DNA of 8,612 nucleotides from Deltaproteobacteria bacterium (GTDB lineage: Bacteria; Desulfobacterota; Desulfobacteria; Desulfobacterales; SG8-13): NCBI GenBank assembly GCA_024639205.1, contig JAHEIV010000103.1:1-8612 (forward strand). The letters run 5' to 3'. The position numbers were made by a program, and so were the translations under genes. Below, piece by piece: positions 1 through 6,028 of this stretch. Under the pieces are notes generated by a model. That model had not been told where the DNA came from, made no database searches, and was given only the letters and a program-made list of their open reading frames with translations. Positions within the stretch are counted from its first letter, which is position 1; every line of letters starts with the position of its first letter.

Positions 1-704
1 ACGAATATTTTCCCCGGGCTTTTAAACAGCGCGAACAGACGCCGAATTTTACCGGGTTTGCTTTCAGGCCCGAGAAAGATATCCTTCAGCGTCGGTTGGC
101 TGCGGCTTGGATCCTTGCTGAAAAACATCAGCAGCGGTACCAGGTAAATCGTGCGCTCGATCGATTTTTGTATTTCGATCAGATGTTTGAGCGGATCGGT
201 TTTCGATTTTACAAAACGTCGATGGAATCCTCCTTTTTCCACCAGCGACAGATACCCGGCCCGACCGTTTTGCAGCTCACGCTGGAAATATCCGCTGCGG
301 AAAGGATTTTGCAGGGAAAGGTTTTGGAAAAAGTAGACCACATGGGCCAGAAAAATTTTCAGCAGACGTTTTACCGGTTGCCATAAAAGAATGTAATATT
401 CGAATCCAATTTCCGGCGTCGGAAGACCGTTGCTGGAGTAATGAGTGTGGTAAAAAAGATACTCGAAATTGCTCTTGTGCTTGGTCACATAGATGATGGT
501 TGCATCATTCGGAAGCTGCCCGATGATCTCCGCCTGATCTTTTCCAGTCGCGATGCCCGAATAAAAGGCCCGAAGCATGGCCGTGGACGGTTTGCCCAGC
601 TTTTCGGGCAAAACGCAGCCGTAATGGTGGGGGGTACCGTCCAGAAATCGATTGACCGCGCCATTAAATTTGTCGAGAATGCTGAGACGCTGGGGCAGTT
701 GCAA
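1..704 (-). CDS. plsB: Glycerol-3-phosphate acyltransferase, PlsB type (N-terminal part, runs off left edge)
   Basis: PlsB transfers a fatty acyl group to position 1 of glycerol 3-phosphate, the first step of membrane phospholipid synthesis, at the inner membrane. The minus strand encodes 234 residues before the window ends. The strongest signature is at residues 66-88 (NDATIIYVTKHKSNFEYLFY and the following HTH), the conserved N-terminal region of PlsB-like proteins. It is followed by a hydrophobic stretch near 111-130 and a basic region ending in FKSPGKIF. The catalytic HX4D motif lies further downstream in this family and is outside the window. The start is TTG at 702-704. Reading upstream in frame gives TAA and TGA within 25 nt, so no longer protein is possible, and AAAGGA sits 8 nt before the TTG. 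The first in-frame ATG (residue 43) would cut into the conserved region. The frame is uninterrupted. The family call is confident; the full length is unknown. Confidence 0.85.
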   Translation of the reverse strand, partial: MQLPQRLSILDKFNGAVNRFLDGTPHHYGCVLPEKLGKPSTAMLRAFYSGIATGKDQAEIIGQLPNDATIIYVTKHKSNFEYLFYHTHYSSNGLPTPEIGFEYYILLWQPVKRLLKIFLAHVVYFFQNLSLQNPFRSGYFQRELQNGRAGYLSLVEKGGFHRRFVKSKTDPLKHLIEIQKSIERTIYLVPLLMFFSKDPSRSQPTLKDIFLGPESKPGKIRRLFALFKSPGKIF

Positions 705-712
705 ACTGATCG

Positions 713-718
713 TCCTTT
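713..718 (-). promoter_or_regulatory. Ribosome binding site of plsB
   Basis: AAAGGA on the minus strand, 8 nt upstream of the TTG start at 704. It supports a non-ATG start that would otherwise be easy to miss. Confidence 0.6.
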
Positions 719-1133
719 ATTCTTTTCAAGTTGTGCGATCGGTCCGGAGTTCTTATGGTGTCATCCTCTGGTCCGTTTTCTTGCAAAATCGGATGGTGAA
801 CCACCGGCCGCAAAGGGCACTGGATGCCGGGGGGGTTCACCTTACGTTTTCCTGAAGATTTGGATCCTGCGGTTGCAGCCGCCGGCAACCGGACGGCTTT
901 GGCGGATCCGAATCAGAGAAATGTGCAACTCGATCCGACATCAATTGCAAGTCATTGCAAACGGTTGGCATGGCGGTGCGTGGAATGGGTGCTGGATTCT
1001 CTGTTCGTCTGACCCGCTGGAAATCTCCGGGTGAACCTGAATTTGAGTTGCGCCCAGGTAAGTCATTACAATTTCAATGCATATGAAATAGCAGAACCGC
1101 GGCCGGTTTGCAATACTTTATATCACCGGACCA

Positions 1134-1155
1134 CCGGCAGCACCCGTGCTGCCGG
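1134..1155. repeat. Perfect GC-rich inverted repeat (hairpin)
   Basis: The arms CCGGCAGCAC and GTGCTGCCGG are exact reverse complements separated by CC. In RNA this would fold as about 9 bp with a 4-nt loop. No T-run follows on either strand, so it is not a typical intrinsic terminator. It could be a REP-like element, an mRNA-stabilising hairpin or a protein binding site. Confidence 0.6.
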
Positions 1156-1255
1156 CAGCCGCTCCATGACAATATAAATCGTTTTGGCCGGGATATCAAA
1201 TCTGCTTGTTTTCATCGGTTGGTTGTGTTATCTGTTTTCCATTCAATTGAGGTAG

Positions 1256-1287
1256 TGCGTTAACGCATTGAAATAATAATGTATATC
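1256..1287 (+). promoter_or_regulatory. Candidate promoter with overlapping palindrome for the small membrane protein gene
   Basis: TTAACG (1260-1265) and TATATC (1282-1287) are separated by 16 nt and each match four of six sigma-70 consensus positions. The 12-nt palindrome TGCGTTAACGCA (1256-1267) covers the -35 box, as an operator would. The leader to the start at 1419 would be about 125 nt. Both elements are weak, and this is pattern matching only. Confidence 0.3.
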
Positions 1288-1405
1288 ACCTGATCGATTG
1301 GGTGCACGATTGCTCGTCGGAAATACCGTGCTTTGGCGTGCGGTGTTGCGGGTTTGCGATGGGCTAACGGTTTTGCAACCAATACAAGCGAAAGGTGTAC
1401 CAAAC

Positions 1406-1413
1406 GGAGGAGG
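1406..1413 (+). promoter_or_regulatory. Strong Shine-Dalgarno of the small membrane protein gene
   Basis: GGAGGAGG, 5 nt before ATG 1419. It decides the start in favour of this ATG over the in-frame GTG at 1395, which lacks such a site. Confidence 0.75.
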
Positions 1414-1418
1414 ATCGC

Positions 1419-1694
1419 ATGAAGACGTTAGTTGGAGGTAGTGTAGCCGCGGCATTGGGACTGATCGGTTTGGGAATCTGGTGGGCGGAGTTCTTGATGG
1501 TTCTGGCCGGCATCGTTCCGGTCATGCTGTTGCTTGGCGGCGCGCTGGCCATCTATCTCGGCTTTGACGAACTGAAGGACTCATGGAAGAAGGAACCCGA
1601 TGAGACTGTGGTGGAAAAAGACGAAGAGGTCGAGAAATACAGACAGGAGATCGACACTCTCAAAAAGGAAATCAAGGATCTGAAAACAGATTAA
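1419..1694 (+). CDS. Small two-helix membrane protein with coiled-coil tail (MamI-like hairpin)
   Basis: The product has 91 residues. Residues 4-22 and 26-48 form two hydrophobic helices joined by the short turn WWAEF, giving a membrane hairpin. From about residue 50 the protein is highly charged, and 64-91 (many Glu and Lys with heptad-spaced Val, Ile and Leu) is a likely coiled coil. There is no cleavable signal peptide and no catalytic motif. The hairpin (ALGL.G...WW followed by G.VPV.LLLGG) resembles my recollection of MamI, a magnetosome membrane protein, but MamI lacks this long coiled tail and no other magnetosome gene is nearby. It is therefore best treated as a protein of unknown function. 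A role in organising membranes or binding a partner through the tail is inference. The gene is flanked by oppositely oriented genes and is probably monocistronic, converging on the RNase H gene 27 nt away. Confidence 0.75.
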   Translation: MKTLVGGSVAAALGLIGLGIWWAEFLMVLAGIVPVMLLLGGALAIYLGFDELKDSWKKEPDETVVEKDEEVEKYRQEIDTLKKEIKDLKTD

Positions 1695-1721
1695 GTTTCC
1701 GGTGCAAAGATCAGCACAGAT

Positions 1722-2408
1722 CTAAACGACGTCCTGCCGGTCCCTTCTTCTGTCTGTAATGGCCGATCTTGCTAGATTGTCGGCGCGTTCGTTTTGCCGG
1801 TGGCCGGCATGGCCGCGCACTTTGATCAGTTTCACTTCGCAAAACTCTTGCATTAATTGCCGGATGGCCGCTATTACATCCTGGTTTTTTCTCGGTTTCC
1901 AGCCAAGAGTCAGCACTCCGTGTGCGTAGCTGCTGTCGGTGTAGATTCGAACAGGAAGGTTTTTCACCTTCAATTCCAATAGCCCTGCGCGAATCGCTTC
2001 CAGTTCGGCAATATTATTGGTCGATTTCCCAATGTATTTCGATATCTCTTTGGTGTGATCTCCATATTCCAGCACCACGCCGATGCCGGACGGGCCGGGA
2101 TTTCCGGAAGAAGCCCCGTCCGTGAAAATCCGCACCTGATCACCGGATGCCGGCTCCTGAGCACTTTCGGCGTTCCGACAGCTGCGATCTTTTCGGGTTG
2201 ACTGCTTCGCACCGCCTTTCTTGGTAACCTCTCCGCCTTCCAGCGGCCGGATATTCGCGGGTTTGACCCAGTATTCATAGTCCTGGTCGAGTTGGTATTT
2301 TATCAACACTTTGCCGTCTCGAATCTTCGGCCGACCGTCTCCGCCGGCAGCCACCCACACCTTGTTATCTTTAAACTGCATTCGCAACCAGTTGATATCC
2401 TTTTGCAT
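1722..2408 (-). CDS. rnhA: Ribonuclease H type 1 with an extra N-terminal domain
   Basis: RNase H1 cleaves the RNA strand of RNA-DNA hybrids in the cytoplasm, removing R-loops and primer RNA. The 228-residue product has a C-terminal RNase H fold from about residue 91. It carries the complete acidic active site: D97 in FTDGASSGNPGP, E135 in TNNIAELEA, D158 in YTDSSYA and D210 in NERADNLA, with the catalytic-loop histidine H200 in RGHAGH. Residues 1-58 form a small separate region (WVAAGGDGRPKIRDGKV, then IKYQLDQDYEYWVKPANIRP), followed by a polar, basic linker at about 59-90. This is not the common viroplasmin-type N-domain of bacterial RNases H, and I cannot name it. ATG 2408 is chosen because AGGA lies 8 nt upstream; GTG 2411 directly before it is also possible. 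The gene lies 98 nt downstream of namZ on the same strand. Confidence 0.9.
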   Translation of the reverse strand: MQKDINWLRMQFKDNKVWVAAGGDGRPKIRDGKVLIKYQLDQDYEYWVKPANIRPLEGGEVTKKGGAKQSTRKDRSCRNAESAQEPASGDQVRIFTDGASSGNPGPSGIGVVLEYGDHTKEISKYIGKSTNNIAELEAIRAGLLELKVKNLPVRIYTDSSYAHGVLTLGWKPRKNQDVIAAIRQLMQEFCEVKLIKVRGHAGHRQNERADNLARSAITDRRRDRQDVV

Positions 2409-2506
2409 CACGCTTGTCCTGACCGTTCGGTTCCCAACGTTCTAAAATGTTTTTAAACCCCGCCGATCATCAACATGAACTGTGCGGACGACTCTCGGCT
2501 GACGGT

Positions 2507-3682
2507 TTATGTATAGAGATGAAATTCACTGCTGATCCCCACAAATTCATCCAGGGCGTCCTGCCAGGATGCTGCGAGCTCTTCCGGCGGTTCGAGAGAC
2601 TCCAGCCGCCGGCGAACTTTGCGGTCTCCGATGATCAAGTCGATGGGTTGTTTATCATATTCGTACTCATATGGGGGTGATTTCCACTCGAATTGCTCTC
2701 CGTGATGGCGGATGACCGACTGGAGCAGGCACAGTGCAGTGTAGTAAGGCCGGAATCGAAGCGGATCGGTTATGTGCAACTGGAAGCCGTTACAGGACTG
2801 CTCGCGCCACTTATTGGCGGTCGGCTCGAAAATTGTCGGCCGCAAATACACGCCGGCTCGTGCCGAACGATCGAGGGTGTTGTTGAGGCGCAGGGAATCG
2901 ATGAAAGGAGCGCCGAAAAGCTCGAACGGTTGCGTGGTGCCGCGCCCTTCAGACACATTGGTTCCTTCCCACAGGACCTGACCCGGATAAACAACGGCCG
3001 AGGCGGGTGTGGGCAGGTTCGGCGAGGGCGGAATCCAGGCTAGCCCGGTGTCCTGGAAAAACATTCGGCGTCGCCAGTTTTTCATCGGGATGATTTCCAG
3101 GTCACATTCGATCCCGAAATGCCGGTTGAACATCAGGGCCAGTTCGCCGATCGTCAAACCGTGGCGCATGGGGATTGGATAACGCCCGACAAAAGAAACG
3201 CAATCTTCTGCAAGGCAGTTGCCCTCTACCGAAATTCCGTTGACAGGATTCGGCCGGTCTAGCACCACGACCTTTTTGTTGAACTGCCGAGCGGTTTCCA
3301 TGCAATGGGAAAGCGTGTAGACAAACGTGTACACCCGGGTGCCGACATCCTGCAAATCGACGATGAGCGCATCGATAGGATCGAACATCTCCCGACCGGG
3401 TTTGCGGATTTGGCCATAAAGGCTGAAAACGGGGACGCCCGACTGGGGGTCGACACCGTCTGCAGATTCAATCATGTTGTCCTGTTTTTCAGCATGAAAG
3501 CCGTGCTGCGGCGAAAACAGCGCGGCCAGTTGACCGGGATAATGCTGGGCGAGAATGTGTCGTACATGCCGAAAAGACCGGTCCACCGATGCCGCGTTGC
3601 TCAACAGCCCGAGGCGACAGCCGGCCAACCAGGCCGGTGGCGATTTTTGGAAACGGTCAAGACCGGTTTGAACGCGCGCCAT
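2507..3682 (-). CDS. namZ: DUF1343 / NamZ-family exo-beta-N-acetylmuramidase, cytoplasmic form
   Basis: DUF1343 proteins include NamZ (glycoside hydrolase family 171), which releases N-acetylmuramic acid from the non-reducing end of peptidoglycan fragments during cell-wall recycling. The 391-residue product has the family blocks in order: GLLSNAASVD (25-34), FSPQHGFHAEKQDN (56-69), VFSLYG (85-90), VDLQDVGTRVYTFVYTL (108-124), LDRPNPVNG with VEG (141-154), PMRHGLTIGELA (171-182), PPSPNLPTP (218-226) and the long signature YPGQVLWEGTNVSEGRGTTQ (232-251). Length and block order are normal. There is no signal peptide or lipobox at the N-terminus (MARVQTGLDRF), so the protein should be cytoplasmic, unlike secreted NamZ of Bacillus subtilis. 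ATG 3682 fits the family N-terminus, although its ribosome binding site is weak. No other recycling gene is visible here. Activity on muropeptides is inferred from the family. Confidence 0.88.
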   Translation of the reverse strand: MARVQTGLDRFQKSPPAWLAGCRLGLLSNAASVDRSFRHVRHILAQHYPGQLAALFSPQHGFHAEKQDNMIESADGVDPQSGVPVFSLYGQIRKPGREMFDPIDALIVDLQDVGTRVYTFVYTLSHCMETARQFNKKVVVLDRPNPVNGISVEGNCLAEDCVSFVGRYPIPMRHGLTIGELALMFNRHFGIECDLEIIPMKNWRRRMFFQDTGLAWIPPSPNLPTPASAVVYPGQVLWEGTNVSEGRGTTQPFELFGAPFIDSLRLNNTLDRSARAGVYLRPTIFEPTANKWREQSCNGFQLHITDPLRFRPYYTALCLLQSVIRHHGEQFEWKSPPYEYEYDKQPIDLIIGDRKVRRRLESLEPPEELAASWQDALDEFVGISSEFHLYT

Positions 3683-3726
3683 GATCTGATCCGAGAAGAA
3701 ATGAGATTTGCCTACAACCGGCCGGG

Positions 3727-3755
3727 ATCATACCACTATTCAGCTTGACAAACAA
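3727..3755 (-). promoter_or_regulatory. Candidate promoter of namZ
   Basis: On the minus strand, TTGTTT (3755-3750) and TATGAT (3732-3727) are 17 nt apart. The -10 box matches five of six consensus bases. Transcription would begin around 3720, leaving a leader of roughly 40 nt before ATG 3682. It overlaps the candidate promoter for the divergent operon. Confidence 0.45.
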
Positions 3756-3773
3756 ACGAATAAAAAATAAACA
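3745..3773 (+). promoter_or_regulatory. Candidate promoter of the ATPase-vor operon
   Basis: A perfect -35 box TTGACA (3745-3750) is followed after 17 nt by TAAACA (3768-3773), a poor -10 box, within an A-rich stretch. A small GC-rich hairpin follows in the leader (CCCGC at 3789-3793 with GCGGG at 3803-3807). The perfect -35 makes it attractive, but the -10 is doubtful. Confidence 0.4.
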
Positions 3774-3846
3774 ATAGGTTTGCGCTTACCCGCACGGCAA
3801 AAGCGGGGAACAATGACTCCGGGCGTTGAGATCGGTACGGGAACCA

Positions 3847-4593
3847 GTGGCGGACATTCATCCCACATCGCATAACGGAAATGTTACAGATCAAAAACCA
3901 GTGGCGATTGCCCTGGAGGGCATAATCGTCATTGTTGGAAATTACGGCAGCGGAAAAACCGAAGTTACCATCAACCTGGCGGTCGAAAAGAAAAAAGCCG
4001 GCGTCGATGTGCGGGTAGCGGATCTGGACTTGGTCAATCCGTATTTCCGCACACGGGAGGCCCGCATCCTGTTGGCCGATTCAGGAATTGATCTGGTGCT
4101 GCCCCCGGAAGATATGCTGCACGCGGATCTGCCTTTGCTGAGCCCGGTGGTGTCAGGGATGATTCGAAATCCGAGTCCATTGACGATCATCGATGTCGGC
4201 GGCAACGATGCCGGTGCAACCGTGCTATCGGCGCTGGCGGAAGCATTTCGAGACAAATACTGCCACATGCTCCAGGTGGTCAATCCGCTGAGACCCGCCA
4301 CCGATACAGTTGCCGGATGCCTGAACATTCGCAAACAAATCGAGACTGCCGCCCGGATGCCGATCAATGGACTGATCGGAAACGCGAACTTGATCGATGA
4401 GACTACAGCTGCGGATGTCTACAGGGGAGTTGAATTCGTTGAGCAGCTGTCGCAAGAAAGCGGCCTGCCGCTTCGATTCATAACTGCTGCCGCTGAGTTG
4501 CTGCCGGACATCGACTTGAATAGGATACCCTGTCCGGTTTTGACGATCTATCGGCAGCTCGTTCCGCCTTGGAAAAAGGCGCATATACGGTAG
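3847..4593 (+). CDS. P-loop ATPase of the CobQ/MinD-like class, first gene of the vor operon
   Basis: This cytoplasmic nucleotide-binding protein has no established function. From GTG 3847 it has 248 residues. The Walker A loop is GNYGSGKT (31-38) and the Walker B strand is IIDVGG (114-119). Further blocks are DLDLVNPYFRTREA (59-72) and NPLRPATD (146-153). The loop lacks the extra N-terminal lysine (KGG.GKT) of true ParA/MinD dimerising ATPases, so it is a relative rather than a partition protein. It lies 28 nt before vorD in the same direction and is surely co-transcribed, which suggests a role in maturing or regulating the oxidoreductase, perhaps in Fe-S cluster delivery. That role is inference. 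The start is uncertain: TTG 3826 and GTG 3901 are in frame, while TGA at 3814-3816 blocks anything longer. GTG 3847 has GGGA close upstream. The conserved domain begins only near residue 25, so all three starts preserve it. Confidence 0.82.
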   Translation: MADIHPTSHNGNVTDQKPVAIALEGIIVIVGNYGSGKTEVTINLAVEKKKAGVDVRVADLDLVNPYFRTREARILLADSGIDLVLPPEDMLHADLPLLSPVVSGMIRNPSPLTIIDVGGNDAGATVLSALAEAFRDKYCHMLQVVNPLRPATDTVAGCLNIRKQIETAARMPINGLIGNANLIDETTAADVYRGVEFVEQLSQESGLPLRFITAAAELLPDIDLNRIPCPVLTIYRQLVPPWKKAHIR

Positions 4594-4621
4594 CGCTCAT
4601 GGAATGGAGGAATTTCACCCA

Positions 4622-4882
4622 ATGACATACATCCATAAAATCGATTCGGACCGGTGCAAAGGTTGCGGGTTATGCGTGACCATCTGTCCCAAACATGTGC
4701 TGGAAATTTCTGAAAAGGTGAACACCAAGGGCTATTTCCCTGCCTTCCAGGCCCGCCCGGAGGATTGCATCAAATGTGCATTGTGCTGTAGCATGTGCCC
4801 GGATGTGGCCATCACCATTACCGGTGCGGAGGATGCGGATCAGACGCAGCAGGCGGCATCGACGGAGGACAACGATGGGTAA
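4622..4882 (+). CDS. vorD: 2-oxoacid:ferredoxin oxidoreductase delta subunit, 2x[4Fe-4S] ferredoxin
   Basis: This 86-residue electron-transfer subunit passes electrons from the thiamine-bound intermediate to external ferredoxin. It has two typical [4Fe-4S] motifs, CKGCGLCVTICP (12-23) and CIKCALCCSMCP (49-60), so all eight ligand cysteines are present, and one surplus cysteine (C56). A short acidic, Gln-rich tail follows residue 70. The start ATG 4622 is preferred because GGAGG (4606-4610) lies upstream of it, although the 11-nt spacing is rather long. An in-frame ATG at 4604 contains that same GGAGG within its own first codons. The last 8 nt overlap the start of vorB (ATGGGTAA), indicating translational coupling. 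The order ATPase-vorD-vorB-vorA-vorC fits a four-subunit enzyme of the VOR/KOR group. Confidence 0.92.
   Translation: MTYIHKIDSDRCKGCGLCVTICPKHVLEISEKVNTKGYFPAFQARPEDCIKCALCCSMCPDVAITITGAEDADQTQQAASTEDNDG
4864..4869 (+). promoter_or_regulatory. Shine-Dalgarno of vorB inside the vorD reading frame
   Basis: GGAGGA lies 5 nt before ATG 4875 and within the last codons of vorD. It fixes the vorB start and rules out the in-frame upstream extension to 4776. Confidence 0.75.
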
Positions 4883-5945
4883 GGTTTTGATGAAGGGAAA
4901 CGAGGCGATTGGGGAGGCGGCCATTCGCGCCGGCTGTTTGAACTATTTCGCGTACCCCATTACCCCGCAATCCGAAGTGGCAGAGTATCTTTCGCGAAGA
5001 CTGCCGGAAGTCGGCGGTGTCTTTCTGCAGGGAGAGAGCGAAGTGGCGGTATCCTATATGATTCTCGGAGCCGCCGCAACCGGCGAGCGGGTTTTTACCA
5101 CCTCCTCGAGTCCCGGTATCAGCCTGATGAGCGAGGGGATCAGCTATATCGCCGGGATGCAGATACCGGCCGTTTTTGTCAACATCATGCGCGGCGGGCC
5201 GGGGCTGGGGGGCATCCTGCCCTCCCAGGCGGACTACCTGCAGGCGACCAAGGGCATTGGTCACGGTGATTGCCGATTGCTGGTTATGGCTCCGGCCAGC
5301 GTGCAGGAAGCTGCCGAGATGACCATGAGGGCCTTCCCGCTGGCCGAGAAATATCTCAATCCGGTCATGATTCTCGGTGACGGCTTGATCGGCCAGATGA
5401 TGGAGCCGGTGGAGTTCCCCGACGATTTGAAAACCGAGCCGTCAAAAAAAGATGAATGGGCCACCAACGGAATGGACACCCGCGGCAGTAACCGGCGGAA
5501 CCTGATCCGATCTTTGTATCTGGATCCGGAGGTGCTCAATCAGCACAACCTGGAGCTAAAAGCCAAATATGATCGCATGCAGCAAGAAGAGATCCGGTAC
5601 GAAGCCTATAACACCGATTCCGATTACGAAGTGCTGATCGTCAGCTACGGCACGATGAGCCGTGTTTGCAGGACAGCCGTGGATCAGTTGCAAGAGCAGG
5701 GGATGGCGGTGGGGATGCTGCGCCCCCAGACGGTGTATCCTTTTCCTGAAGAAGCCGTCGGCAACGCAGCCGCGAAAAAAAGCTGTCTGGCGGTTGCCAG
5801 CATCGAAATGAGCATGGGACAAATGCTGGAGGACGTGCAGCGGTCGGTCAAAGGCCGGCAGCCGGTGCACTGGTTCGGAAAGTGCGGCGGTGAAGTGCCC
5901 ACACCCGAAGAAGTAATCGAATTTGTCCGTTCCCTAACCAAATAA
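4875..5945 (+). CDS. vorB: 3-methyl-2-oxobutanoate (2-ketoisovalerate):ferredoxin oxidoreductase subunit VorB
   Basis: This is the alpha-type subunit, holding the thiamine pyrimidine-binding and transketolase C-like domains. The complex converts a branched-chain 2-oxoacid, CoA and oxidised ferredoxin into acyl-CoA, CO2 and reduced ferredoxin. The product has 356 residues. Visible blocks are GNEAIGEAAIRAGC (8-21), YPITPQSE (27-34), LQGESEVAVS (51-60), SSSPGISLMSEG (77-88), RGGPGLG (106-112), PSQADY (116-121) and GIGHGD (127-132), then the C-terminal domain starting near VLIVSYGTMSR. The GESE and PSQADY..ATKG.GHGD blocks match the VorB branch. KorA (2-oxoglutarate type) usually has QMEDE and a THGDH block with an extended TRPSQGD loop. 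Substrate preference is therefore probably 2-ketoisovalerate or related branched-chain oxoacids, but this cannot be proved from sequence. ATG 4875 is set by the GGAGGA 5 nt before it. Confidence 0.9.
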   Translation: MGKVLMKGNEAIGEAAIRAGCLNYFAYPITPQSEVAEYLSRRLPEVGGVFLQGESEVAVSYMILGAAATGERVFTTSSSPGISLMSEGISYIAGMQIPAVFVNIMRGGPGLGGILPSQADYLQATKGIGHGDCRLLVMAPASVQEAAEMTMRAFPLAEKYLNPVMILGDGLIGQMMEPVEFPDDLKTEPSKKDEWATNGMDTRGSNRRNLIRSLYLDPEVLNQHNLELKAKYDRMQQEEIRYEAYNTDSDYEVLIVSYGTMSRVCRTAVDQLQEQGMAVGMLRPQTVYPFPEEAVGNAAAKKSCLAVASIEMSMGQMLEDVQRSVKGRQPVHWFGKCGGEVPTPEEVIEFVRSLTK

Positions 5946-6028
5946 CGGCAATCTGCGGTATCGGCACCGGCAGCCCGGGATTTAGACGGTTGGCCGAACA
6001 CCGCAACCGAATCCGAGGAGTTGATCCA

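Larger units (their letters stand above)
705..1418. other. Intergenic stretch of 714 nt without a convincing gene
   Basis: This gap separates the divergently oriented plsB and the small membrane protein gene. Open frames exist on both strands, but their translations are rich in Cys, Trp and Arg, show no recognisable motif and lack good ribosome binding sites. What can be seen is a perfect hairpin at 1134-1155, a 12-nt palindrome at 1256-1267 beside a possible promoter, and AT-rich sequence from about 1160 to 1290. The part nearest plsB (705-1040) is GC-rich and could be the remnant of a lost gene, but I could not recognise one. Confidence 0.5.

Noticed and set aside
96..386. Plus-strand open frame of 96 codons
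   Set aside because: It lies wholly antisense to the recognised plsB coding sequence and has no recognisable product.
960..980. Sigma-54 type promoter around TTGGCATGGCGGTGC
   Set aside because: The GG and GC elements are 9 nt apart instead of 10, and the -12 part is poor.
441..1034. Plus-strand open frame of 197 codons
   Set aside because: Its first 264 nt lie antisense to plsB, whose frame shows clear homology. The rest has an improbable composition (many Cys, Trp, Arg), no motif and no ribosome binding site.
1695..1721. Shared terminator between the converging small membrane protein and rnhA genes
   Set aside because: Only a 5-bp stem (AGATC with GATCT) is present and no T-run follows in either direction.
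3305..3748. Plus-strand open frame of 147 codons opposite namZ
   Set aside because: Almost all of it is antisense to conserved DUF1343 blocks, and its translation has no family features.
4776..4874. Longer N-terminus for vorB
   Set aside because: The extension is an Arg-rich translation of vorD in another frame; ATG 4875 has a proper Shine-Dalgarno and matches the family N-terminus.
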